Assembly (NCBI GenBank): GCA_963778385.1
Contig: CAVZUA010000026.1
Location: 62,001-126,000 of the forward strand
DNA length: 64,000 nucleotides
Direction: 5' to 3'
From: DATARH01 sp963778385
GTDB lineage: Bacteria; Pseudomonadota; Alphaproteobacteria; ATCC43930; CGMCC-115725
How positions within the stretch are numbered: position 1 is the first letter of the stretch; the number at the start of each line of letters is the position of its first letter. Under the pieces are notes generated by a model that saw only the letters and a program-made list of their open reading frames with translations, made no database searches and was not told where the DNA came from. Made by a program: the position numbers and the translations under genes. This document shows, one piece after another, positions 1-6,288 of this stretch.

Positions 1-223
1 TGTCGGGCAGCGGAAAGGTGACGAGGTTGGTGATCGGGCGGTCGGTTTTGTTGACGAAACGATAGGTGACGCGGACCTCGCTCGGCGAGATCGACAGCTG
101 CTCCGAGCGCATCTCGATAGCGTCGGTGCACACGAATTGCAGCCCGCCGGTGGCAAGTTCGGCAGTGGAGTCGTTGGCCAGGGCTAGGGGAGCGACTGCC
201 AGCAGTGCCGCCAGAACCCCCAC
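1..223 (-). CDS. DUF4424 domain protein, N-terminal part (runs off window)
   Basis: The visible 74 residues begin with a hydrophobic, Ala/Leu-rich signal peptide ending ALA, followed by NDSTAELATGGLQFV. The mature part continues with IEMRSEQLSISPSEVRVTYRF and ends in TFPLPD at the window edge. The mature N-terminus NDSxAEL.xGGL, the MRSE.L.IS block and the AFPLPD-type ending match exported DUF4424 proteins, whose function is unknown. The start is taken as GTG at 223, preceded by a G-rich stretch that is part of a palindromic repeat, so the exact start is uncertain. The rest of the gene lies outside the window. It is read in the same direction as leuA, 85 bases downstream of it. Confidence 0.75.
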   Translation of the reverse strand, partial: MGVLAALLAVAPLALANDSTAELATGGLQFVCTDAIEMRSEQLSISPSEVRVTYRFVNKTDRPITNLVTFPLPD

Positions 224-228
224 CCCGA

Positions 229-252
229 CCCTCCCCCGCTTGCGGGGGAGGG
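229..252. repeat. Palindromic GC-rich intergenic repeat (CCCTCCCCCGC family)
   Basis: Perfect 11-bp inverted repeat with arms CCCTCCCCCGC and GCGGGGGAGGG and a 2-base loop. The same core occurs at 9444-9469 and 16003-16026. It sits between leuA and the DUF4424 gene. Confidence 0.7.
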
Positions 253-308
253 GGCACGCTCGATCATCCACAAGGACTGTCCCCTCCCCGCCGGCAGGCG
301 AGCAGTCC

Positions 309-1985
309 TTAATTTGCGGCGTTGCGGACGCGCGTCGCAGCGCTCGCCACGGCTTTGAGCGAGGCGGTGACGATGTTCTCGTCCATGCCGACGCCGTGCA
401 GCGTCTCCTCGTCCTCGCCACGCACTTTGACATAGGCCGCGGCGCGGGCGTCGGCGCCGCCGGCCACCGCGTGCTCGCTGTAGTCGAGGAAGGTGAAGGC
501 GATGCCGCACTCGCGCTGCAGCGCATCGACAAAGGCGGCGATCGGCCCGTTGCCGACACCCTCGATCTTTCGCTCGGCCCCGTCGACGGTCACCTTCGCC
601 GAGAGCCGCCGCTCGCCGCCGCGTTCGGGCAGCATCGTGTAGTCGACCAGTGCGACGCCTTTGCCGTTGACGCCGAGATAGGTCTCCTGGAACAGCGCCC
701 AGATGTTCGCGCTGGTCATTTCCTTGCCGGTGCGGTCGGTGACTTCCTGGACGATGCGCGAGAACTCGATCTGCAGCGGCCGCGGCAGGTCGAGCCCGTG
801 GTCCTCCTTCAACAGATAGGCAACGCCGCCCTTGCCGGATTGCGAATTGACCCGGATCACCGCCTCGTAGCTGCGGCCCAGATCTTTCGGGTCGATCGGC
901 AGATAGGGGACCTCCCACAAATCGTCATTGCGTTTGCGCAGCGCGTCGAACCCCTTCTTGATCGCGTCCTGATGCGAGCCGGAGAAGGCGGTATAGACCA
1001 GTTCGCCGGCGTAAGGATGGCGCGGGTGCACCGGCAGCTGCGTGCAATACTCCGAGGTGCGGACGACCTCGTCGATGTCGCGGATATCGAGTTCGGGATC
1101 GATGCCCTGGCTGAACAGGTTGAGCGCCAAGGTCATGATATCGACATTGCCAGTGCGCTCGCCATTGCCGAACAGCGTGCCCTCGACGCGGTCGGCGCCG
1201 GCCATCAGCGCCAATTCGGTCGCCGCCACCGCCGCGCCGCGGTCGTTGTGCGGGTGCAGACTCATGATCAGGCTGTCGCGGTCGCGCACGTTGCGGATGA
1301 ACCACTCGATCTGGTCGGCATAGACATTGGCCGTTGCCATCTCGACTGTGCCGGGCAGGTTGATGATCATCTTCTTGTCGGGCGTCGGCCGCCACACATC
1401 CATCACCGCCTCGGTGATCTCGACCGCGTAGTCGAGCTCAGTGCCGGTAAAGCTCTCGGGCGAATACTGGTAGACGATCTCGGTGCCGCGGGTCGCCTCG
1501 GCGAGATCGCGGATTTGCCGGGCGCCGGTTACCGCGATGTCGGTAATGCCGGCCCTGTCGAGCCCGAACACGACGCGCCGCTGCAGCTCCGAGGTCGAGT
1601 TGTAGAGATGAACGATCGCGCGGCGGGCGCCCCGCACCGATTCGAAAGTCTTCTCGATCAGCTCGCTGCGCGACTGGGTCAGCACCTGGATCGTTACGTC
1701 TTCGGGGATCAGGTCTTCTTCGATGATGTGCCGCACAAAGCTGTAATCGGTGTCCGACGCCGCAGGGAAGCCGACCTCGATCTCCTTGAAGCCGAGCTTC
1801 AGCAGCATGTCGAACAGGCGGCGCTTGCGCTCGGGGCCCATCGGCTCGATCAGCGCCTGGTTGCCGTCGCGCAGATCGACGCTGCACCAGGTCGGCGCCT
1901 TGTCGATGACCTGCGACGGCCATTGCCGGTCGGGCAAGCGGACCGGCGGAAACGTACGGTATTTGTGGATCGGCATTATTGACAT
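309..1985 (-). CDS. leuA: 2-isopropylmalate synthase (LeuA, type 2)
   Basis: Condenses acetyl-CoA with 2-oxoisovalerate to give 2-isopropylmalate, the first committed step of leucine synthesis, in the cytoplasm. The 558-residue protein has the HMGL-like TIM barrel in its first ~380 residues: DLRDGNQAL near the N-terminus (metal/substrate site), GFKEIEVGFPAAS, and the metal-binding LHPHNDRG followed by GTLFGNGERTGNVD. The C-terminal ~130 residues form the LeuA regulatory dimer domain expected for leucine feedback inhibition. Length and N-terminus fit the long actinobacterial-like type 2 LeuA rather than the ~510-residue enterobacterial type. The ATG at 1985 is preceded by AGGAG at good spacing. 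The ~270 bases upstream hold a promoter, two mini-ORFs sharing an LRLTA coding block and an intrinsic terminator, so transcription attenuation is likely. Confidence 0.95.
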   Translation of the reverse strand: MSIMPIHKYRTFPPVRLPDRQWPSQVIDKAPTWCSVDLRDGNQALIEPMGPERKRRLFDMLLKLGFKEIEVGFPAASDTDYSFVRHIIEEDLIPEDVTIQVLTQSRSELIEKTFESVRGARRAIVHLYNSTSELQRRVVFGLDRAGITDIAVTGARQIRDLAEATRGTEIVYQYSPESFTGTELDYAVEITEAVMDVWRPTPDKKMIINLPGTVEMATANVYADQIEWFIRNVRDRDSLIMSLHPHNDRGAAVAATELALMAGADRVEGTLFGNGERTGNVDIMTLALNLFSQGIDPELDIRDIDEVVRTSEYCTQLPVHPRHPYAGELVYTAFSGSHQDAIKKGFDALRKRNDDLWEVPYLPIDPKDLGRSYEAVIRVNSQSGKGGVAYLLKEDHGLDLPRPLQIEFSRIVQEVTDRTGKEMTSANIWALFQETYLGVNGKGVALVDYTMLPERGGERRLSAKVTVDGAERKIEGVGNGPIAAFVDALQRECGIAFTFLDYSEHAVAGGADARAAAYVKVRGEDEETLHGVGMDENIVTASLKAVASAATRVRNAAN

Positions 1986-2053
1986 CGGAAGCTCCTGTCG
2001 GGAGGCCGCCGCCGCTCTCGATTAGGCGCGGCCCGAATTCATGAATCGCGCGG

Positions 2054-2084
2054 AAAAAGGCCGGCGGGCTCAACCCCGCCGACC
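2054..2084 (-). terminator. Attenuator-like intrinsic terminator before leuA
   Basis: On the minus strand a ten-base-pair stem (GGTCGGCGGG pairing with CCCGCCGGCC, one G-U pair) is followed directly by TTTTT. It lies 69 bases before the leuA start and overlaps the last codons and stop of the second mini-ORF. A ribosome on that mini-ORF would therefore control whether the stem can form. This is the classical geometry of a transcription attenuator. Confidence 0.7.
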
Positions 2085-2150
2085 GGCAGTAAGTCGCAGC
2101 ATGCGACCGCCGACGCGAAAGCCCCGATACTGTGGATAGACCGAAATCAT
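2070..2150 (-). CDS. Putative leuA leader peptide 2 (26 aa)
   Basis: Short ORF starting MISVYPQYRGF and ending MLRLTAGRRG-stop. Its final codons overlap the left arm of the terminator. The 16 bases encoding the LRLTA part are identical to those in leader peptide 1 (repeat copies at 2085-2100 and 2224-2239). No strong ribosome-binding site is visible, and an internal ATG just before LRLTA could be the actual start, giving a 10-residue peptide. Both leucine codons in LRLTA (CTG, CTT) could sense charged leucine tRNA, or the peptide could act as an arrest sequence. Expression is inferred from layout, not shown. Confidence 0.4.
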   Translation of the reverse strand: MISVYPQYRGFRVGGRMLRLTAGRRG

Positions 2151-2211
2151 GACAACACCACTTGCGCAAACACCCCGTGCGAGGGGCCGGACGAGCGGGA
2201 TCGGCGCCGGA

Positions 2212-2259
2212 TCAGGACGCCGAGGCAGTAAGTCGCAGCTCGTCACGCGCAATGGTCAT
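2212..2259 (-). CDS. Putative leaderless leuA leader peptide 1 (15 aa)
   Basis: The ATG begins only six bases after the -10 element of a near-consensus promoter, so the transcript would start at or next to the A of ATG and be translated without a Shine-Dalgarno site. The predicted peptide is MTIARDELRLTASAS. It carries the same 16-base LRLTA coding block as leader peptide 2. Leaderless leader-peptide mRNAs are known in alphaproteobacteria, for example Sinorhizobium trpL. Its role in leuA control is inferred. Confidence 0.5.
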   Translation of the reverse strand: MTIARDELRLTASAS

Positions 2260-2265
2260 ACGCGG

Positions 2266-2293
2266 TAAATAGCAGAAAGCCCGCAAAAGTCAA
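2266..2293 (-). promoter_or_regulatory. leuA promoter (sigma-70 type)
   Basis: The minus strand reads TTGACT, a 16-base spacer, then TATTTA. Transcription would start about seven bases downstream, at the ATG of leader peptide 1 (2259). Confidence 0.6.
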
Positions 2294-2351
2294 TCGACCG
2301 GCCGGCCCCGCCAGCCGATGAACTGCTCGAGTTCGATGTCGGCGTTCGCAA

Positions 2352-2567
2352 TCAAGCTTCCCGATGGCCGCAATCGACGACCTGCGCCGGACCCTCGACG
2401 TCTGCCTCCAACACTCGCACGCTCCAGTTGCGCGGCCGGCTGTCGCCGTAGCCGCGCTTCTGGCACTCGGCGATGGCCATTTCCTTGGCCTGATCGTCGT
2501 TCTCGGCGATCAGCGTCGCGTAGTAGATGTCGCTGACCGACATCCGCGTGCAGGTATATTTGTTCAT
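2352..2567 (-). CDS. Small conserved-looking protein, unknown function (71 aa)
   Basis: I do not recognise this family. The ATG has a good upstream GGGAGAAACC ribosome-binding site. The protein is soluble, acidic to neutral and has no membrane segment or signal peptide. It starts MNKYTCTRMSVSDIYYATL and contains an Asp/Glu-rich helix-like stretch (ENDDQAKEMAIAECQKRGY). It lies 35 bases downstream of the SDR gene in the same direction and may be co-transcribed with it. It ends ~60 bases before the leuA promoter. Confidence 0.6.
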   Translation of the reverse strand: MNKYTCTRMSVSDIYYATLIAENDDQAKEMAIAECQKRGYGDSRPRNWSVRVLEADVEGPAQVVDCGHREA

Positions 2568-2602
2568 TCCGGTTTCTCCCTGATGCAGGCGCGAGGCGCG
2601 GC

Positions 2603-3298
2603 TCAGAACGTTTCGACCCAGGGCCGCAGCTCGATTTCCCAGGCCCAGGCGCTGCGCGGCTGGCGGTGCAGCTGGAGATAGGTCTCGGCGATCGCATTGG
2701 GATCAAGCAGCGCGTCAGGCCCCTTCTCGTTGGCGCGCGGGTCGTTGTCCTTAAGGATGCCGCCATCGATGACGATGTGCCCGACATGGATGTTTTGCGG
2801 CTGCAACTCGCGGGCGAGGCTCTGTGCCAGGCCGCGCAGCGCGAACTTGCCCATCGCGAAGGATGACGAGCGCGGATAGCCCTTCACCCCGGCGCTGGCG
2901 CCGGTGAAGAGGATCGTGCCGCGGCCCTGCTTGGTCATGCGTTTGGCGGCCTGCTGCGCGACCAGGAACCCGCCGAACGCGGTGACCTTGATCGCCGCCT
3001 CGACCGCCGCCGGGTCGAGATCGACGATCGCCCCGCGCGCCCGGCCGCTGGCGTTGTAAACGACCAGATCGACCCCGCCGCCGGCATCGACCGCGGCGAA
3101 TAGATGCTCGACATCGCTCGTACTCGTTGCGTCGCAGGCGATCGCGGTCGCGCCGGTCTCCTTGACGAGCCCGGCGAGTTTGCCCGTATCGCGCGCGGCG
3201 ACAAACACCTCCATCCCTTGGCCGGCGCAAAGACGAGCCAACGCGGCGCTCAACCCCGCTCCTGTCCCGACGATCACGACGCGCTCAGTTACCGCCAT
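2603..3298 (-). CDS. SDR-family oxidoreductase with Phe in place of the catalytic Tyr
   Basis: Short-chain dehydrogenase/reductase-like protein of ~231 residues. The Rossmann N-terminus carries a GTGAGLSAALA glycine motif, a variant of the usual TGxxxGxG. NASGRARG stands in for the NAG motif, and the active-site serine is in FTGASAG. The catalytic YxxxK is replaced by FAMGK (codon TTC), followed by the normal FALRGLAQSLARELQP helix. The Phe-for-Tyr change suggests either a different mechanism or loss of classical dehydrogenase activity, so the substrate is not assignable. The start is taken at MAVTE (3298); an in-frame ATG at 3310 is an alternative. It precedes the 71-aa gene in the same direction. 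Confidence 0.85.
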   Translation of the reverse strand: MAVTERVVIVGTGAGLSAALARLCAGQGMEVFVAARDTGKLAGLVKETGATAIACDATSTSDVEHLFAAVDAGGGVDLVVYNASGRARGAIVDLDPAAVEAAIKVTAFGGFLVAQQAAKRMTKQGRGTILFTGASAGVKGYPRSSSFAMGKFALRGLAQSLARELQPQNIHVGHIVIDGGILKDNDPRANEKGPDALLDPNAIAETYLQLHRQPRSAWAWEIELRPWVETF

Positions 3299-3859
3299 GG
3301 TGGACCTCATCGATAATGCGAGTTGGTCATCTTAGCGTGCAAACGGACCGTGGCCCACCGGTTGCTCGCGTTGTCATTCGTGGTCCATGTCGGGCCGCAA
3401 CGCTTCGCGTTTGCCGATATCAGCGGCGGGGATCCTGTGCATCCTTTTCGGCGAGTTCTCTAAGCAAGCGAAAGGTCAGAAATTGCCAACTCGGCCATGT
3501 CTGTGGGTAATTCGTGTATATATGTATTAACGGCAGGTTTATTTGCCCAACCGCTCCGGCCTCGAAATAAAAAATAGTCGAGTTCTTCGCGGCAGCAATT
3601 GTAACAGAAATCTCATAATAGGGCTAATGCCTGAGCCGACTTGGGGTGTTTCCAGAAATTCATTCGCTTTGCGGTTGACAAGCGTTCTCCGTCCCGCCTA
3701 ATCTCCGCGCGCTTAAACCCCCTGTCCTACCCGGGCGGTTCCTCCAACGATCCGGGACGACGCCTACCGCCATTATCGACACGGTTTGGACCCGAATACG
3801 GCGCACGCTGAGGGTTTGCGTTGCTGCGTGCAGTGATAACAAGATGGGGTCGGGTGCGG
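3299..3859. other. 560-base gene-free region with a low-GC patch
   Basis: No convincing coding frame is visible between the SDR gene and the RlpA-like gene, which are divergent. About 3515-3625 is clearly richer in A/T than the rest of the window (it includes GTATATATGTATTAAC and AATAAAAAATAG). One good promoter candidate lies at 3675-3703. The region could hold a small RNA or only the two divergent promoters. Confidence 0.5.
3675..3703 (+). promoter_or_regulatory. Candidate promoter for the RlpA-like gene
   Basis: TTGACA at 3675-3680, a 17-base spacer, then CTAATC. This fits the alphaproteobacterial housekeeping pattern of a strong -35 and a loose -10. It lies ~155 bases before the chosen start. 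Confidence 0.4.
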
Positions 3860-4594
3860 ATGAAGTTGTGGCTTGCTTTCGGTCTGCCGGTTGCCGCGCT
3901 CGTATTGCCGGGCGGCGCGATGGCCGACCCGCCGTCGGAGCGGCTATCTCCTGAAGCGGCCGGGGCGAGCGTCTCCGGCCAGGGCGCCGGCAAATCCGAG
4001 ACGGCCGACGCGATCGTGCAGATCGCCACCGTCGCCAAGCAGATCGCCAAAGTGGCAACCAACGCGCTCGTTGCGCCTTCCCTTGTTCAGCATGCTGCGG
4101 AGACGACATCGCCACTGCCCGCGGAAAGCGCGCCGCCCACGGAGCCGATCTCGGGGGAGCCGAGGCGGGCGGCCCCGGGGCGTGCGGTAAAGGAGTGGGG
4201 CGCAGCCAAACCTGACAAGCACGCGGCTCGCGCCGCCCACGAACGGGTCGCGGCGGCGTCGCCGGCCGTTCGCGTCGTCGGCAAGAGCGAAACCGGCACC
4301 GCGGCCTGGTATGGCGGACGCTATGTCGGCCGCCGCACGACGAGCGGCGCGCAGCTCGATACAGTCCATGCCACCGCCGCGCACCGCACCTTGCCGCTTA
4401 ATTGCCTCGCGCGGGTGACCAACTTGCGGAACGGCCGATCGGTGGTCGTCCGCGTCACCGACCGGGGCCCGGTCGGCCACTCGCTGCTGATCGACATGTC
4501 ACCGCGCGCCGCGGATATGCTCCAGATGAAACAGGCCGGTCTGGTTCCGGTGCGGGTGGAGCAGGTCGTCGAACTCCCGCCTGACGCCAAGTAA
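3860..4594 (+). CDS. RlpA-like double-psi beta-barrel septal protein
   Basis: Exported protein of ~244 residues. A signal peptide (MKLWLAFGLPVAALVLPGGAMA) is followed by a low-complexity Ala/Pro/Glu-rich linker to about residue 140. The C-terminal RlpA-like DPBB domain begins ETGTAAWYGG. It carries RRTTSGAQLD, NCLARVTNLRNGRSVVVRVTDRGP and the end motif IDMSPRAADMLQM. RlpA proteins bind glycan strands lacking stem peptides and some act as lytic transglycosylases; the usual C-terminal SPOR domain is absent here. The ATG at 3860 is preferred over an upstream TTG because the signal peptide starts there. Confidence 0.85.
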   Translation: MKLWLAFGLPVAALVLPGGAMADPPSERLSPEAAGASVSGQGAGKSETADAIVQIATVAKQIAKVATNALVAPSLVQHAAETTSPLPAESAPPTEPISGEPRRAAPGRAVKEWGAAKPDKHAARAAHERVAAASPAVRVVGKSETGTAAWYGGRYVGRRTTSGAQLDTVHATAAHRTLPLNCLARVTNLRNGRSVVVRVTDRGPVGHSLLIDMSPRAADMLQMKQAGLVPVRVEQVVELPPDAK

Positions 4595-4968
4595 ACGCCA
4601 AATATCGCGTTTTTATCGCGATCGCGCCGGCTGTGGCGCGATGCTGCCCCACTGCGCCGATAAATCCTAAGCAAAACCTTGGGTTTCCTCAGCTGTCGCG
4701 TTTTTGCAACTGTGACAGAAAGGCCACGCGTGCTAGGAAAAACCACGCTTGGCACCGTGGCTCAATTGACTTGGAATTGGTCGTCCATTGTATTCTCCGG
4801 TCAGCAGAGCGCTTGGGGACTGTATCGGTCGATAGGCGAGAAATAGTCGATAAAAACTCGCCTATTCGACCTATCGACGACCACGGGCGAAATGCGGAGC
4901 CGCTGGCTCCTGGGGAAGTGCGAGGGGATAGGTCCTGCAAAGTGGCAGGTTCGATCATTGGGGGCAAA
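4595..4968 (+). promoter_or_regulatory. Long leader region with promoter and large hairpin upstream of the 158-aa gene
   Basis: No believable coding is seen here, although the downstream frame stays open through it. A promoter-like pair (TTGACT at 4766-4771 and TGTATT at 4789-4794, 17-base spacing) is followed at 4827-4871 by a strong hairpin. Its arms GGTCGATAGGCGAG and CTCGCCTATTCGACC pair over 14 bases with a single bulge and a 16-base A-rich loop. No T-run follows, so it is not an obvious terminator. It may be an operator or a 5' UTR control element. Confidence 0.35.
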
Positions 4969-5445
4969 GTGGACGCAGTGTCGGAATTGTCGAATGTTGT
5001 GCGCTTCCCGCTGCGGAAGCGCACAACGCCGCCGGCGGCGGCATCGAGCCGGGAAATCAGCCACGAGCCCGGCGGCTACGAGTTCACCGAGGGCGAGCTT
5101 GCCGCTCTGTGCCGCTGGTTTTCGGCGATGAAATACGCCTTTCCCGGCACCGAGGGGGTGATGGTGGTGAGCCATCAGCACGGCTACTCGGCGGTGGGCC
5201 TGTACCATCCGGCCCGCGGTGTTCCGAACTGCCTTGTCGCCAAGCACCAGGTCGGCGGCAGCGCTCGCTTCTTCTGGTCGACCGAAGTCGATCCGCCGCG
5301 GGCGATCGACGATTTGTGCGAGATCACCGACGCGCATATCCGTGCAATTCAGCCGCCGCGCAACGAGGCGGGCTGGCTCGATCCGACCGGCTGGTCGGGG
5401 GTCTATGCCGCGCGGACGATCGCCACCGAGCTGCAGGTGGTCTAA
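4969..5445 (+). CDS. Conserved-looking hypothetical protein (~158 aa)
   Basis: Function not recognised. The region from about residue 35 on looks like a compact soluble domain rich in aromatic residues: EFTEGELAALCRWFSAMKYAFPG, then GVMVVSHQHGYSAVGLYHP, FFWSTEVDPP and a C-terminal GWLDPTGWSGVYAARTIATELQ. The first ~30 residues are basic and Pro/Ala-rich (VVRFPLRKR). The start is taken as GTG at 4969 after GGGGGCAAA; GTG at 4978 is nearly as good. The frame is open back to 4633, but that stretch reads like non-coding sequence. It is convergent with the UspA-like gene, with 27 bases between them. Confidence 0.6.
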   Translation: MDAVSELSNVVRFPLRKRTTPPAAASSREISHEPGGYEFTEGELAALCRWFSAMKYAFPGTEGVMVVSHQHGYSAVGLYHPARGVPNCLVAKHQVGGSARFFWSTEVDPPRAIDDLCEITDAHIRAIQPPRNEAGWLDPTGWSGVYAARTIATELQVV

Positions 5446-5472
5446 CCTCTCTCAGGTGGTTGGTCCAACCTC

Positions 5473-6288
5473 TCAGCGCACCACCAGCACGTCGCACGCG
5501 ACGGTCGCGACCAACTCGCGGAGACGGTCGGGACGCGCCTCGTCGGCGCCAGCTTCGACCGCGACGATCCGGCAGTGCAGTTCGGCGATATGGCGGTGCA
5601 GAAGCGTATGCTCCCGCAGCAATTCGAGATCGATCTCGACCGCATGTCCCGCCAGGCGCTCATCGAGCCAGGTTTTGAAGCCGGGCTCTTCAGCGAGCGA
5701 GGGTGAACAGATTACTGCGAGCCGCGCATCATGAGCCTCGGCCAGAAGGATCGCGGCCGCGAGCAGCCGTTCCGAGGCGGCTTCACGGCTTTGAACCAGA
5801 GCCGCGACCGCGCCATTCCGATCGCCCTCGCGGTGCGCCAAAAGGCGTGTCGACGGCCCCGACCCAGCGCCGCTCCACCAGCGGCACTCGACGCGGAAAT
5901 GTCCGCCGATCGGCCGCGTCGCGGTGCAGGCGACGAGGAAGTCATCGGGTAAGGCCGAAATCTCGCCGCCGCCGTCACGGACGATCTCGAACGACCATTC
6001 GATGCCGTGCCGTTTGGCCGATGCGGCGAGGTCCTGGCGGGCGCGCTCGGCGAAAACCCGTATTTGCCGCTCGGCGTGTTGCAAGGTGAGCGGCTCGACG
6101 CCGATGCCGAGCGTCACCTGGCGCGCGAAGGGCAGATGCGCCAGCCGGATCAGATCGTCGTCCTCGACAAAGACCCCGTGCAGTCGGGCCTTCCAGCGCG
6201 CCGCCAGGCGAGCGGCCGCGCCGATCGCCGCACGATTTTCCGACGCTGCATCGAGCGCGACGACGACACGTTCGACCGCCGCGGTCAT
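5473..6288 (-). CDS. UspA-like (universal stress protein) domain protein
   Basis: The 271 residues from MTAAVERVVVALDAASENR have the beta-strand/helix pattern of a UspA fold, with RVVVALDAASENRAAI and ARWKARLHGVFVEDDDL. The second half (LLAAAILLAEAHDARLAVI and the final VACDVLVVR) looks like a degenerate second Usp repeat. The same frame continues upstream without a stop into the Lon-like gene, so the segment can also be read as the C-terminus of a 1074-residue fusion. I favour a separate gene. Its ATG sits in an ATGA overlap with the natural stop of the Lon-like tail read in the next frame, and a GGGGGG site precedes it. Confidence 0.6.
   Translation of the reverse strand: MTAAVERVVVALDAASENRAAIGAAARLAARWKARLHGVFVEDDDLIRLAHLPFARQVTLGIGVEPLTLQHAERQIRVFAERARQDLAASAKRHGIEWSFEIVRDGGGEISALPDDFLVACTATRPIGGHFRVECRWWSGAGSGPSTRLLAHREGDRNGAVAALVQSREAASERLLAAAILLAEAHDARLAVICSPSLAEEPGFKTWLDERLAGHAVEIDLELLREHTLLHRHIAELHCRIVAVEAGADEARPDRLRELVATVACDVLVVR

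Noticed and set aside
66..1982. 638-codon plus-strand open frame
   Set aside because: It is antisense to leuA, and its composition (Arg/Ala/Asp/His-rich, no motif) is that of a high-GC shadow frame. leuA is unmistakable on the other strand.
3316..3510. 64-codon plus-strand frame upstream of the RlpA-like gene
   Set aside because: No ribosome-binding site, unlikely composition and no neighbour support.
4633..4968. 112-codon N-terminal extension of the 158-aa protein
   Set aside because: It reads like non-coding sequence (Cys/Arg/Asn mixture) and would run through a promoter-like element and a large hairpin.
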